This document shows positions 53,446 to 62,975 of a DNA stretch of 64,000 nucleotides, piece after piece. This stretch comes from Cupriavidus necator A5-1 (GTDB taxonomy: Bacteria; Pseudomonadota; Gammaproteobacteria; Burkholderiales; Burkholderiaceae): assembly GCF_000744095.1 (NCBI RefSeq), contig NZ_JQLI01000008.1, positions 2,542,001-2,606,000 of the forward strand. Reading direction: 5' to 3'. Each line of letters opens with the position of its first letter. Positions within the stretch are counted from its first letter, which is position 1. Below the pieces are notes generated by a model that was not told the DNA's origin, searched no databases, and worked only from the letters and a program-made list of their open reading frames with translations. The translations under genes were made by a program, and so were the position numbers.

Positions 53446-54372
53446 ATGTCGAGACAGATTCCTCCACTTAACCCGCTGAGGGCATTCGAAGTGGCGGCCC
53501 GGCATCTGAGCTTCACGCGGGCTGCCGAGGAATTGTTTGTCACGCCGTCGGCAGTCAGCCACCAGATCAAGGCGCTGGAAGAAAGCCTGGGCGTACAGCT
53601 ATTCATCCGCGAGGCCAAGGCGCTGGTGCTGACACCGGCCGGCACGGCCTACCTGCCCAGCGTGCAGCTGGCGTTCAAGCAGCTCGCCGATGCCACGCAC
53701 CGTCTGCACAGCAAGGACCGCCCTGCGCTGAAGGTCAACATGCCGCCCACGTTCGCGGTCAAATGGCTGATCCCGCGCATGGACCGCTTCATGAAGGCGC
53801 ACCCGGATATCGACCTGAAGGTGTCGACGTCGAACCACCGCATCGATTTCGAGCGCGATGATTTCGACATGGCGATCCGCTACGGCCGCGGCGACTATCC
53901 CGGGCTGCATAGCGAGCTGTGCATGGCGGTGGAAGTGATCCCGGTCTGCAGCCCCGCACTGCTGCAGGGCCCGCAGCCACTCGAAACGCCGTCGGACCTG
54001 AAGCACCATACGCTGCTGCACGACGACAGCACGTACACGGACGTGAGCAACCCTGACTGGGCGATGTGGCTGGAGCACGCCGGCGTGAAGGATGTCGATG
54101 CCAGCCGCGGCCCGTCGTTCTGGCCGAGCCACCTGGTCATCAACGCCGCGCTCAGCGGCCTGGGGGTGGCGCTGGTCAAGAAGAACTGGATCGAGCAGGA
54201 CCTGGCCGAAGGCCGGCTGGTGCGCCTGTTCGAATCGATCCGGCTGCCGGTCGAGTTCTCTTACTTCGTGGTGTTCCCGAAGGAGCGGCTGGAAGATCGC
54301 CGCATCCGCAGCTTTACCGACTGGATCCGCAGCGAAGTGGCGGCGGACCAGCAGCAGCCGGCGCCCGCCTGA
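53446..54372 (+). CDS. LysR-type regulator of the GcvA group
   Basis: 308 residues. PPLNPLRAFEVAARHLSFTRAA and LFVTPSAVSHQIKALEE are characteristic of GcvA-like LysR proteins, as is the effector-domain segment DDFDMAIRYGRGDYPGL. It lies between the PaaI-type gene and the minus-strand catabolic operon ending at 54439. Either could be its target; neither carries an obvious matching box. Confidence 0.92.
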   Translation: MSRQIPPLNPLRAFEVAARHLSFTRAAEELFVTPSAVSHQIKALEESLGVQLFIREAKALVLTPAGTAYLPSVQLAFKQLADATHRLHSKDRPALKVNMPPTFAVKWLIPRMDRFMKAHPDIDLKVSTSNHRIDFERDDFDMAIRYGRGDYPGLHSELCMAVEVIPVCSPALLQGPQPLETPSDLKHHTLLHDDSTYTDVSNPDWAMWLEHAGVKDVDASRGPSFWPSHLVINAALSGLGVALVKKNWIEQDLAEGRLVRLFESIRLPVEFSYFVVFPKERLEDRRIRSFTDWIRSEVAADQQQPAPA

Positions 54373-54438
54373 GGACAACGCGGGCGCTGCCCGCGTGTCG
54401 CACCTGCCTGCCGGGGTTGGCAGGCGGGCCTTGCGCGC

Positions 54439-54849
54439 TTACGCCGCGCCCTGCATCGATGCCGTCTTCTTCTGCACGCGTGCGCGCAGCCGCTCGATAT
54501 CGACCACGAAGCGGCGATGCGTGCCGCTGCACACCGTCTCCACCGCATCTTCGGCAGTCACGCTGAACGTGACACTGCGCCCGTCGATGGCGGTCACCTC
54601 CGCGCTGATGCGCACTTCCCCGCCAAGCGGCGTGGCCCCGCTGTGCTGCACCGACACCTCCGCGCCGACCGAGCTTTCGCCGTCATCAAGATAGCCTTGC
54701 AGGAAGTCCAGGCAGGTCTGCTCGATATCGCGCACCAGTTCCGGCGTGGCGTAGATGCGCAGGCTTTCGCCGAGAAAATCGATAGTACGCTGGCGGTCGA
54801 CCGTCAGCGTGCGCGAGCAGGTCGCACCCGGTTGCAATCCGTTCTTCAT
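54439..54849 (-). CDS. Hotdog thioesterase, fluoroacetyl-CoA thioesterase (FlK)-like
   Basis: 136 residues. VDRQRTIDFLGESLRIYATPELVRDIEQTC and DGESSVGAEVSVQHSGATPLGGEVRISAEVTAIDGR follow the FlK-like hotdog pattern, including the central His in VQHSGAT. Members hydrolyse short acyl-CoA esters. AAGGAA lies 8 bases before the ATG at 54849. It is the last gene of the minus-strand island operon, 90 bases after the amidohydrolase gene. Confidence 0.8.
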   Translation of the reverse strand: MKNGLQPGATCSRTLTVDRQRTIDFLGESLRIYATPELVRDIEQTCLDFLQGYLDDGESSVGAEVSVQHSGATPLGGEVRISAEVTAIDGRSVTFSVTAEDAVETVCSGTHRRFVVDIERLRARVQKKTASMQGAA

Positions 54850-54939
54850 CAGGGATTCCTTTGATGGTTGCGGACGACGCCAGCCGGCACGGCACGGCAC
54901 GGCGTGTGCGGGCTGGTGGCGTATCCATGTGTTGGGTGG

Positions 54940-55857
54940 CTACAGGCGATAGATGCGCTGGGCGTTGTCGTGCCACAGCGCGCGCTGCTGTTCGGGCGAA
55001 CAGATAGAGATGGCGGCGCGGAAGCCAGCCACGATGGTGTCGTAGCGGGCCACCAGGCTGTCCACCGGATAGTTGCTGGCGAACATGCAGCGTTCGGCGC
55101 CAAAGATGGCGATGGCGTCGCGGATCACTGGCACGTTGTCGTCCAACGTCCACGGCTTGTCCGGCAGGCCGAGGCCGGAAATCTTCACCGCGACATTGGG
55201 CTGCTCCGCCAGAGTCGTCATCGCAGCCCGCCAGCCGGCCAGGCCCGCTTCACTGCGATCAGCCGGCAGCCCGGTATGGTTCAGGATCAGCTGCGTGCCC
55301 GGGAAATCCCGCGCCAGCGCCGCCGCCTGGTCCAGGTTCCACCACGGCGCCTGCAGGTCGAAGGACATGCCATGGCGCGCCAGCAAGGCGTAGCCGCGCC
55401 GCCAGCGCTCATCGTCCATCGAGCCCGGCAGCCCGCGCCGCTCATCCTCGCGCCGCGCCGCGGTCACCGGCTTGTTGCGGATGCCGCGCATCATGGCGCA
55501 GGCGGCATGGCCCGCCAGCACTTCCTCGACATCGCCGCGGTCAAGCTGGGCATGGCCGACGATCGCCGTTGGCCTCCCCGTCCGCGCGGCGAGCTGCGTC
55601 AGCCATGCGGTCTCGTCGACAGGATTGGCGCGCGCCCACTCGGCCTCGACATGCACGGTCTGGACCGGCGCGCAGCCGGCAGTGTCGCGGGCGAGATCCT
55701 CCGGCAGGTAATTCCGGCGCAGCGCCGAGTAATCGCCATAGCGGAAGTTCGGCACCGTTTCGCCCTGCAGCCACGGGTACGGATTGCGGTCCAGGTCCCA
55801 GAAATGCTGATGCGCATCGATAAAGGGCTCGACGGGCGCCGCGTGTTCGTCGCGCAT
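54940..55857 (-). CDS. TIM-barrel amidohydrolase (lactonase type), island copy 1
   Basis: 305 residues. The N-terminal metal motif is DAHQHFWDL (His16, His18). Later parts of the barrel show ILNHTGLPADRSEAG, a YASNYPVD-like strand (MFASNYPVDSL) and the C-terminal NAQRIYRL. This is the amidohydrolase-2 group that includes 2-pyrone-4,6-dicarboxylate and fucono-lactonases. It hydrolyses a lactone or related ring; the substrate is unknown. It is clearly paralogous to the gene at 61499-62431, which belongs to the opposite operon. It lies 4 bases from the Bug receptor gene. Confidence 0.85.
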   Translation of the reverse strand: MRDEHAAPVEPFIDAHQHFWDLDRNPYPWLQGETVPNFRYGDYSALRRNYLPEDLARDTAGCAPVQTVHVEAEWARANPVDETAWLTQLAARTGRPTAIVGHAQLDRGDVEEVLAGHAACAMMRGIRNKPVTAARREDERRGLPGSMDDERWRRGYALLARHGMSFDLQAPWWNLDQAAALARDFPGTQLILNHTGLPADRSEAGLAGWRAAMTTLAEQPNVAVKISGLGLPDKPWTLDDNVPVIRDAIAIFGAERCMFASNYPVDSLVARYDTIVAGFRAAISICSPEQQRALWHDNAQRIYRL

Positions 55858-55861
55858 GGGC

Positions 55862-56842
55862 TTACTCCTTAACGGCGATGCGGGTAGCGAGCTGCTTGAA
55901 CTGCGCCGACTCCTTCACCATGGCGGCCTGCAGCGTCACGTCGTCGGCATAGGTATCGGTGCTGAAGTGCAGCTTCTCCAGCGTCTGGCGCATCACCGGC
56001 TCCTGCACCGACTTGGCAATCGCCGTCTTCAGCACCGCGATCACCTCAGGCGGCGTGCCCTTGGGTGCCGAGATGCCGCGCCAGATCCCCATCGACAGGT
56101 CGATATTGCGCTCCTTCAGCGTCGGCACGTTCTCGAAGCCGCTGACGCGCTTGTCGGCCATTACCGCCAGCACCTTGAGCTTGCCCGCGGCTACGTGCGT
56201 GAAGACCTCAGCCGTGCTGACCGTAACTGCATCGATATGTCCGCCGAGCAGCGCGAGCGTGGCGGGAGCGCCGCCCGCGTAAGGGATATGGTTGAACTTC
56301 GCGCCGGTCTTGTCCGCCAGCGCGGCGGCAGCCATATGCCACGCGGAGCCCTGCCCTGCATTGCCAACGCGGATATTGGCGTCCGGCTTGCGCGCGTCGG
56401 CGACGAATTGCTCGATCGTGGTCCACGGCGCGTCGGCGCGCACCGCCACGGCGGCGGGATCGGCGTTCAGGCGTGCGATGGGGATCAGGTCCTGGTAGGT
56501 GAACTTGGCCAGCCCGAGGTAGTTCAGGAAGGTCAGCTCGCTGGACGACAGCACCAGCTTGTAGCCGTCCGGCTTGGCGTGGACCACTTCGCCCAACCCC
56601 ACCGCGCCAGTGGCGCCCGGCTTGTTGATCACCACGATCGGCTGCGGCAAGTGCTTGGCTGCCGCCGCGGACAGCGCGCGCGCCACCACGTCGGCGCCGC
56701 CGCCGGCCTGCCACGGCACGATCAGTTCGATGCGCCGGCTGGGGTAAGTTTCCGCACTCGCCGTGGCCGTACCGCCCAGCAGCCCCAGCACCACGGCCAC
56801 CGGCATCGCCCAGCGCCGCAATAGCGAACGTGACATCTGCAT
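55862..56842 (-). CDS. Tripartite tricarboxylate transporter (Bug/TctC) substrate-binding protein, island copy
   Basis: 326 residues. A signal peptide ends near ASAETYPSRRIELIV. Bug-family segments follow: PWQAGGGADVVARAL, NKPGATGAVG and GIWRGISAPKGTPPEV. CAGGAGA precedes the ATG at 56842. It binds the pathway substrate in the periplasm, most likely a carboxylate. No TctA/B genes are seen nearby. The same island has a TRAP transporter on the other strand, so two uptake routes are available. Confidence 0.92.
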   Translation of the reverse strand: MQMSRSLLRRWAMPVAVVLGLLGGTATASAETYPSRRIELIVPWQAGGGADVVARALSAAAAKHLPQPIVVINKPGATGAVGLGEVVHAKPDGYKLVLSSSELTFLNYLGLAKFTYQDLIPIARLNADPAAVAVRADAPWTTIEQFVADARKPDANIRVGNAGQGSAWHMAAAALADKTGAKFNHIPYAGGAPATLALLGGHIDAVTVSTAEVFTHVAAGKLKVLAVMADKRVSGFENVPTLKERNIDLSMGIWRGISAPKGTPPEVIAVLKTAIAKSVQEPVMRQTLEKLHFSTDTYADDVTLQAAMVKESAQFKQLATRIAVKE

Positions 56843-56889
56843 CGTTGTCTCCTGTCTCTTATCGGTATAGATGATGGCCGCGGCCGCGC

Positions 56890-58122
56890 TCACGCGGCGC
56901 CGCGTTCCAGTTCCTGTGCACGTGCCGGGGCGCCGAACGCGCCCTGCGCACGCAGCCGCACTACGGTGGCCGCGTCGAAGCCGAACTCACCCAGCACCTC
57001 GTCGGTATGCTGCCCCAGCAAGGGCGCCGGATAGCGCACCTGCTGCGGCGTGCCGCTCAGCTTGACGGGGAAGCCCAGCGCCTTGACCCGCCCTTCCACC
57101 GGGTGGTCGATCTCCAGCACCATGTCACGCGCGACCGCCTGTTCGCTGGACAGCGCTTCGTCGTAGGTGAAGATCGGTGCCGCCGGCACGCCGGCCGCCA
57201 GCAACGCGTCGACCCATTCTGCCGCCGGCTTGCGCGCGAATTCTGCCTCAATTTCAGGGATCAGCGCAGCGCGGTTGCGGATGCGCGCTGCATTGTCGGT
57301 AAAGCGCGAATCGGCGAGCAGGTCAGGCCGCCCGATCACATCGCACAGCGCGGCCCACAGCTTGGGATTGGCCGCGCCGATGACAAAGTGCCGGTCCGCC
57401 GCACGCACCGCCTGGTACGGCGCGCTCATGCGGTTGGCGCTGCCGATCGGCACCGGCACCTCGCCCGTGCCCCAGTACTCCGCCGACTCCCACACCGACA
57501 GGCCGAGCGCCGTCTCGAACAGCGAGGCATCCACATACTGCCCTTGCCCGGTGTGCTCGCGCCCCATCAGCGCGCTGAGGACGCCATAGGCGGTGAACAG
57601 CCCCGCGCCCAGGTCGGCGATCGGCACGCTGGCCTTGACCGGCGGCGCGTCCGGATGGCCCATTACGCTCATCACGCCAGACATGGCCTGCGCGATCAGG
57701 TCCAGCCCCGGGCGCCGCGACCACGGCCCGGTCTGGCCGAACCCGGAGATGCTGGCGTAGACCAGGCGCGGGTTGATCTCGCGCAGCACCGCATAGTCGA
57801 TCTTCAGGCGCGCGGCCACGCCGGGGCGGTTGTTCTCCACCAGCACGTCAGCGCCGCGCACCAGTTCATAGAACGCCTCCAGCCCGGCGGGGTTCTTCAG
57901 GTCAATCTCGACGCTGCGCTTGTTGCGGTTCAGCGCCAGGAAGCCGCCGCTGTCATCGCCCTTGAGCCGGAAGCCCATCGACTTGCGGGTCTGGTCGCCG
58001 GCACCGGGGGTCTCGACCTTGATGACGTCGGCGCCCATGTCGCCCAGCAGCATGCAGCAGAACGGCCCCGCCATGATCTGGCTGACGTCCAGGACCTTGA
58101 TTTTCGATAACGGCAAATTCAT
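56890..58122 (-). CDS. Family III CoA-transferase (CaiB/BaiF type)
   Basis: 410 residues. VLDVSQIMAGPFCCMLLGDMGADVIKVE is the typical N-terminus. The catalytic Asp is in RRPGLDLIAQAMSGVMSV (about residue 141). FLALNRNKRSVEIDLKN completes the CoA site. It activates a carboxylic acid by moving CoA from a donor such as succinyl-CoA. Its position after enoyl-CoA hydratase and before the Bug receptor suggests it loads the imported acid with CoA. The start at 58122 gives the usual N-terminus. Confidence 0.92.
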   Translation of the reverse strand: MNLPLSKIKVLDVSQIMAGPFCCMLLGDMGADVIKVETPGAGDQTRKSMGFRLKGDDSGGFLALNRNKRSVEIDLKNPAGLEAFYELVRGADVLVENNRPGVAARLKIDYAVLREINPRLVYASISGFGQTGPWSRRPGLDLIAQAMSGVMSVMGHPDAPPVKASVPIADLGAGLFTAYGVLSALMGREHTGQGQYVDASLFETALGLSVWESAEYWGTGEVPVPIGSANRMSAPYQAVRAADRHFVIGAANPKLWAALCDVIGRPDLLADSRFTDNAARIRNRAALIPEIEAEFARKPAAEWVDALLAAGVPAAPIFTYDEALSSEQAVARDMVLEIDHPVEGRVKALGFPVKLSGTPQQVRYPAPLLGQHTDEVLGEFGFDAATVVRLRAQGAFGAPARAQELERGAA

Positions 58123-58197
58123 GGATACCACCTGAGGTTCGGGCGGCCGCACAGGGATGGCGCCGCAACGGTGTTGAAAAAAGCGGGTCGGGTGCTT

Positions 58198-58977
58198 TCA
58201 GCGGCCCACGAACTGCGGCCGGGTCTTGTCGATAAAAGCGCGGTGGCCGATGCGGAAGTCCTCGGTATCGAAGCAGGCATAGGACTCGGCATGCTCTTCC
58301 GGACGCAACGGCGTGGGGTCCAGCAGCCGGCGCACGAACTGCTTGTGCCAGCGCGCCACCAGCGGCGCCCCTGCTGCAATGCGGCGTGCCGCCGCGTACG
58401 CTTCGTCGGGCACCGCCTCATCCACCACCACGCGGTTGACGAGGCGCTTCCCCAAGGCCTCCGCGGCATCGAACACACGGCCTTCCAGCACGATCTCCAG
58501 CGCCGTCGCCGGCCCCGCCAGCGCTACCAGTCCGCCCAGTTCGCCATACGACATCACCAGCCCGAGCCGGTTGACCGGGACCCCGAAGCGGCTCGACTTG
58601 CCGCAGATGCGCAGGTCGCACATCGACGCAATTTCCAGCCCGCCGCCGACGCACGCGCCCTGGATCAGCGCGACGGTCGGGTGCCGGCATTCGGCGATGG
58701 CGCGCATGGTGGCATTGGTGATCTCGCCGTACTGCTGCGCCTGCGCGGCGTTGGCGCGCATGGTGTCGAACTCGGCGATGTCGGCGCCCGCGGCAAAGGC
58801 CTTGTCGCCGGCGCCGCGCAGCACCACGCAGCGCACCGTGTCGTCGGCTGACAGGCTTTGGATGGCCTCGGTCAGGCCCTGCCACATGGACAGGTCCATG
58901 GCGTTGAGCTTGTCCGGGTTGTTCAGCGTGATGGTGGCGACCTGCGCGTCGCGCTCGATCAGGATCGGTTGTCTCAT
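58198..58977 (-). CDS. Enoyl-CoA hydratase/isomerase family protein
   Basis: 259 residues, crotonase family. PDKLNAMDLSMW, AFAAGADIAEF and IQGACVGGGLEIASMCDLRI give the CoA and oxyanion-hole segments. The second Glu position is altered compared with rat crotonase (SYGELGG instead of PEI/PE), so hydration, isomerisation or hydrolysis cannot be told apart. It is the first gene of the left island operon, divergent from the Fe-dependent dehydrogenase across 308 bases. Confidence 0.88.
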   Translation of the reverse strand: MRQPILIERDAQVATITLNNPDKLNAMDLSMWQGLTEAIQSLSADDTVRCVVLRGAGDKAFAAGADIAEFDTMRANAAQAQQYGEITNATMRAIAECRHPTVALIQGACVGGGLEIASMCDLRICGKSSRFGVPVNRLGLVMSYGELGGLVALAGPATALEIVLEGRVFDAAEALGKRLVNRVVVDEAVPDEAYAAARRIAAGAPLVARWHKQFVRRLLDPTPLRPEEHAESYACFDTEDFRIGHRAFIDKTRPQFVGR

Positions 58978-59285
58978 GGTTGTCGTTGGTTTGGTGGAGG
59001 CCCGGCAAACGCGGGCTGGGGTCTGGAATCCGGCTGGTCAGCGCAAGTCTAGGGCCGGCGCCGCGCGCGTCAAAACGAGAAAATCTCAGCGGCGCTTCAA
59101 GAAAAACTAGGCGCACGGAGGTGTGAGATTTTCTTGGGCTGCCTTCAAGTAAATCCACGTTGTGACTGACGGGCCTTGTTCCTAGACTTCGTCACCAATG
59201 CAGCCGACCGGACCACCGCAATGCGTACCGCAGGCAGTCCTGCAGTGATTCCGGCAAGCAGCGCACCCCACAGCATGGAGACAAG
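58978..59285. promoter_or_regulatory. Divergent promoter region of the catabolic island
   Basis: 308 bases between the two operons. AGAAAATCTCA (59078-59088) and TGAGATTTTCT (59124-59134) are exact reverse complements, 35 bases apart. A direct repeat, CTTCAAGAAAA at 59094 and CTTCAAGTAAA at 59144, is 50 bases apart. The AT content is high for this genome. A regulator acting on both operons is likely, but no regulator gene is adjacent except the GcvA-like one at 53446. Confidence 0.6.
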
Positions 59286-60425
59286 ATGGCCCTCATCCAC
59301 TACATCACCCAGATCCAGATCGACTTCGGCGCCATCGGGCTGCTGGCGCAGGAATGCGAACGCATCGGCATCACGCGCCCGCTGGTGGTCACCGACGCCG
59401 GCGTCAAGGCCGCGGGCATCGTCAAGCGCGTGCTGGAGCAGCTGCGCCCCGGCTGCGAAGCGGTGATCTACGACGGCACGCCGTCCAACCCGACCGAAGC
59501 CGCCATGCGCGAGGCCGTGCGCCTCTATGGCGAGTACCGCTGCGACGGTATCATCGCGGTGGGCGGCGGCTCGCCGATCGACCTGGCCAAGGGCGTGGCG
59601 GTCTGCGCCACGCACGACGGCCCGCTGCGCCAGTTCGCCGCGATCGAGGGCGGCGTGGCGCGCATCACGGCCGCCACCGCGCCGGTCATCGCCATTCCCA
59701 CCACGGCCGGCACCGGCAGCGAAGTCGGCCGCGGCGCGGTGCTGATCCTCGACGACGGCCGCAAGGTGGGCGTGCTCTCGCCTTACCTGGTGCCGCGCGT
59801 GGCGATCTGCGATCCCGAGCTGACCCTCGGCCTGCCGCCGATGCTGACCGCGGCCACCGGCATGGATGCCATCGCGCATTGCCTGGAGACCTTCATGGCG
59901 CCGGCCTTCAACCCGCCCGCCGACGGCATCGCGCTGGACGGCCTGCGCCGCGCGCGGCTGCATATCGAGCGCGCCCACCGCGATCCGCAGGACCGTGACG
60001 CACGGCTGGCGATGATGAGCGCGTCGATGCAGGGCGCGTTGGCGTTCCAGAAAGGCCTGGGTTGCGTGCACAGCCTGAGCCATGCGCTCGGCGGGCTGAT
60101 GCCGACGCTGCACCACGGCACCCTGAACGCGGTGCTACTGCCCGCGGTAATCCGCTTCAATGCGGATGCGCCGTCGATGCAGGAAGAGGCCAAGCTGGAG
60201 CGCATCGCGCAGGCCATGGGCCTGCCCGGCGCCGATGCCATCGGCGCGGCCATCATGGACATGAACCAGCGCCTGGGCCTGCCGGCAGGCCTGCGGCAGA
60301 TGGGTGTGGACCCTGCCCTGTTCCCCCGCGCGATCGACTACGCGCTGGCCGACCATTGCCACAAGACCAACCCGCGCGTGGCCAGCGCCGAAGACTACAT
60401 GGCGATGCTGCAGGCCTCCCTGTAG
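59286..60425 (+). CDS. Iron-containing alcohol dehydrogenase family protein, island copy
   Basis: 379 residues. The nucleotide site reads VGGGSPIDLAKG at about 94-105. IPTTAGTGSEVGRGAV follows. Metal-binding residues are in GMDAIAHCLET and HSLSHALGGLMPTLHHG, close to the classical Asp/His3 pattern. It belongs to the group with 4-hydroxybutyrate and lactaldehyde dehydrogenases. It oxidises or reduces an alcohol/aldehyde of the island pathway. It opens the right operon, 82 bases before the TRAP receptor gene. Confidence 0.92.
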   Translation: MALIHYITQIQIDFGAIGLLAQECERIGITRPLVVTDAGVKAAGIVKRVLEQLRPGCEAVIYDGTPSNPTEAAMREAVRLYGEYRCDGIIAVGGGSPIDLAKGVAVCATHDGPLRQFAAIEGGVARITAATAPVIAIPTTAGTGSEVGRGAVLILDDGRKVGVLSPYLVPRVAICDPELTLGLPPMLTAATGMDAIAHCLETFMAPAFNPPADGIALDGLRRARLHIERAHRDPQDRDARLAMMSASMQGALAFQKGLGCVHSLSHALGGLMPTLHHGTLNAVLLPAVIRFNADAPSMQEEAKLERIAQAMGLPGADAIGAAIMDMNQRLGLPAGLRQMGVDPALFPRAIDYALADHCHKTNPRVASAEDYMAMLQASL

Positions 60426-60506
60426 ATCGCGAAACACCCGCCCCCGCACGGGGCAGTACAGAGCCCGGCACATCCGACCGGGCCGCATGACAACCGAGGA
60501 GACACC

Positions 60507-61487
60507 ATGAAACACGTTATCCCGCATATCGTGCTGGCGGCGCTATTGTCCTTCGCCGGCGTGGCCGCCGCGCAGGCCCCCGTCAAGCTGCGCTTTGCCC
60601 ATACCGTTCCGGAAACCGATTCGCAGCACCAGGCCGCGCTCGCCTTCAGCAAGAAGGTCAAGGAGCGCACGCAGGGCGGTGTCGAGATCCAGGTCTTTGC
60701 CAACAGCCAGCTCGGCAACGACACCACGCTGGTTACGGGCGTGCGCAGCGGCACCATCGACATCGGTGCCACCGGCAATCCCTTTGTCACCGGTCTGGCG
60801 CCGCGCCTGAACGTACTCGACCTGCCCTACCAGTTCGAGGACGGCCCGGCGGCCTACAAGGTGCTGGACGGCGCGGTGGGCCGCTCGCTGCTCGACGAGC
60901 TGGGCGCGCACCGCATCAAGGGCCTGGCCTTCTGGGAGATCGGCTTCCGCAGCCTGGGCAACAACAAGCGGCCCATCAACAAGGCCGAGGACATCCGCGG
61001 CCTGAAGATCCGCACCACGCCCAACCCGTCGCATATCAAGGCGTTCCAGCTGCTGGGCGCGAGCCCGCAGCCGATGCCGTTCGCCGAGGTCTTCGGCGCG
61101 CTGGAGTCCGGCGCGGTCGACGGTCAGGAGAACCCGCCCACGCTGATGGTGTCGGCCAAGATGTACGAGGTGCAGAAGTACGTCTCGATGACGCGCCACG
61201 CCTATACGGCGCTGGTGGTGCTGATGAACAAGGCGAAGTTCGATTCGCTCAAGCCTGAGTATCAGAAGGTGCTGCTGGAAGAAGCCGCGGCCGCCGCCAC
61301 CTACCAGCGCAAGCTCAACGCGGACAACGAAGCGGCCGCGATCGCCACGCTGCGCGCCAAGGGCGTGCAGGTCAACGAGCATCCCGACAACGCCAGTATC
61401 CGCAAGGTGGTGCGCGAGGAAACGCGCCAGCTGTTCGTGCAGAAGAACGGCGACGCCGTGCTGCGCGCCATGGACGCCCAGCGCTAG
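60507..61487 (+). CDS. TRAP transporter substrate-binding protein DctP
   Basis: 326 residues. A signal peptide covers about 1-23. The mature sequence is a typical DctP: FAHTVPETDSQHQAALAFSKKV, then FWEIGFRSLGNNKRPI and GLKIRTTPNPSHIKAFQLLGASPQPMPFAEVFGAL. The conserved Arg that binds the ligand carboxylate is in LKIRTT. It delivers an organic acid to the DctQM channel. It is followed by an amidohydrolase, DctQ and DctM in one operon. Confidence 0.95.
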   Translation: MKHVIPHIVLAALLSFAGVAAAQAPVKLRFAHTVPETDSQHQAALAFSKKVKERTQGGVEIQVFANSQLGNDTTLVTGVRSGTIDIGATGNPFVTGLAPRLNVLDLPYQFEDGPAAYKVLDGAVGRSLLDELGAHRIKGLAFWEIGFRSLGNNKRPINKAEDIRGLKIRTTPNPSHIKAFQLLGASPQPMPFAEVFGALESGAVDGQENPPTLMVSAKMYEVQKYVSMTRHAYTALVVLMNKAKFDSLKPEYQKVLLEEAAAAATYQRKLNADNEAAAIATLRAKGVQVNEHPDNASIRKVVREETRQLFVQKNGDAVLRAMDAQR

Positions 61488-61498
61488 GAGACCACGCC

Positions 61499-62431
61499 AT
61501 GCCCGCAATGCCTGCCGCCATCGTCGATGCCCACCACCACCTGTGGCGGCTCGGCCCGGCGCGCTATCCCTGGCTGCAGGAAGGGTACGACCCTGCCGCC
61601 TTCTTTCTCGGCGATTACGCCACCCTGCGGCAGGACTTCACCCCGTCGGACTACCTGCGGCAGTGGGACGGGCTGCACCTGGCCGCCAGCGTGCATGTCG
61701 AAGCCGAACGGCATGCCGCCGAGTCGGTGGCCGAGACCGCGTGGCTGCATCAGGTCCACGCACGCCACGGCTTCCCCAACGCGGTGGTGGCGCATGCCGA
61801 TTTCAACAGCGGCACGCTGGCGACGCAGTTGCGCGCGCACCAGGCCTTCCCGCTGGTGCGGGGCGTGCGGTGCAAGCCGCGCACCAGCCGCGCCGCCGAT
61901 GGCAGCGTGCGCGGGCAGCCCGGCACGCTGCAGGATCCGCGCTGGCAGTCCGGCCTGCAGCGGCTGGCCGAGCATGGTCTGGCGTGGGACCTGCGCGTGC
62001 CCTGGTGGCACCTTGAGGAAGCCGCGGAGGCGATAGCGGCCGTGCCGGGGCTGGCCGTGGTGGTCGAGCACACCGGCCTGCCATGGGACCGCTCGGAAGC
62101 CGGCCTGGGCGGCTGGCGCCGCGGACTCACGGCGCTGTCCAGCCTGCCCGGCGTGCACCTGAAGCTGTCCGAGTTCGGCCTGCCCGGCGCGGCGTGGGAC
62201 CGCGCCGGCAATGTCGGCGTGATCCGCCAGGCGCTGGAGATCTTCGGCTGGCAGCGCTGCATGTTCGCCAGCAACCTGCCGGTTTCCGGCCTGCGCGCAT
62301 CGCTGCATGAAATCGTCAACACCGTGGCCGCGGGGCTGGAAGGCCTGCCCGACGCCGCCGCCCAAGCGGTGTGGCACGACAACGCCATGCGCTTTTACCG
62401 GATCGAGGCGCCTGCAGCGAGCCTGCGCTGA
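61499..62431 (+). CDS. TIM-barrel amidohydrolase (lactonase type), island copy 2
   Basis: 310 residues. The metal motif is DAHHHLWRL (His12, His14). VVEHTGLPWDRSEAGLGGW, the strand CMFASNLPVSGL and the C-terminus WHDNAMRFYRI match the first copy at 54940-55857 along the whole length. Both are lactonase-type amidohydrolases. It is inserted between the TRAP receptor and DctQ genes, so it is made with the transporter and may process the imported compound. The start at 61499 follows the dctP stop by 11 bases. Confidence 0.85.
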   Translation: MPAMPAAIVDAHHHLWRLGPARYPWLQEGYDPAAFFLGDYATLRQDFTPSDYLRQWDGLHLAASVHVEAERHAAESVAETAWLHQVHARHGFPNAVVAHADFNSGTLATQLRAHQAFPLVRGVRCKPRTSRAADGSVRGQPGTLQDPRWQSGLQRLAEHGLAWDLRVPWWHLEEAAEAIAAVPGLAVVVEHTGLPWDRSEAGLGGWRRGLTALSSLPGVHLKLSEFGLPGAAWDRAGNVGVIRQALEIFGWQRCMFASNLPVSGLRASLHEIVNTVAAGLEGLPDAAAQAVWHDNAMRFYRIEAPAASLR

Positions 62432-62458
62432 CGCCCGTCCAACCAGGAGTTCCAAATC

Positions 62459-62959
62459 ATGAACCGCATTACGCTCCGCCTGGCCCAGGGCGCCATGGTC
62501 GCCATGATGGCCACCATGATCGTGCTGGTCTTCGGCAACGTGGTCCTGCGCTACGTCTTCAATTCCGGCATTGCCTTCTCCGAGGAAGCCTCGCGCTTCG
62601 TCTTCATGTGGCTGACGCTGACCGGCGCGCTGCTGGTCATGCACGACAAGGCCCACCTGGGCATGTCCACCGTGGTTTCGCGCCTGGGCGAAAGCGGCCA
62701 GCGCGCCTGCCGCCTGCTGGCTGATGCCGGCGCGCTGGGCTGCTGCCTGCTGCTGGCGCACGGCGCCTGGCAACTGGTGACGATCGGCATGGACGACCGT
62801 GCCCCCGTCACCGGCGTGCCGCTGGGCGTGGTCTATGCCTGCCTGCTGGTATGCAGCGTCGGCATGGCGGCGATGCTGCTGCACGGGCTGTGGCGGCTGG
62901 TCAGCGGCCGCATGCCGCAGCACGAACTGGTGCCGCAATCCGGCACCACCGGCGAATGA
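62459..62959 (+). CDS. TRAP transporter small membrane subunit DctQ
   Basis: 166 residues, four membrane segments. VVLRYVFNSGIAFSEEASRFVFMWLTLTGALLVM is the DctQ signature, with the NSGIAFSEE loop. CAGGAGT precedes the ATG at 62459. It pairs with DctM to form the sodium-dependent channel. Confidence 0.93.
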   Translation: MNRITLRLAQGAMVAMMATMIVLVFGNVVLRYVFNSGIAFSEEASRFVFMWLTLTGALLVMHDKAHLGMSTVVSRLGESGQRACRLLADAGALGCCLLLAHGAWQLVTIGMDDRAPVTGVPLGVVYACLLVCSVGMAAMLLHGLWRLVSGRMPQHELVPQSGTTGE

Positions 62960-62975
62960 GCGCGAGGAGTCCATC

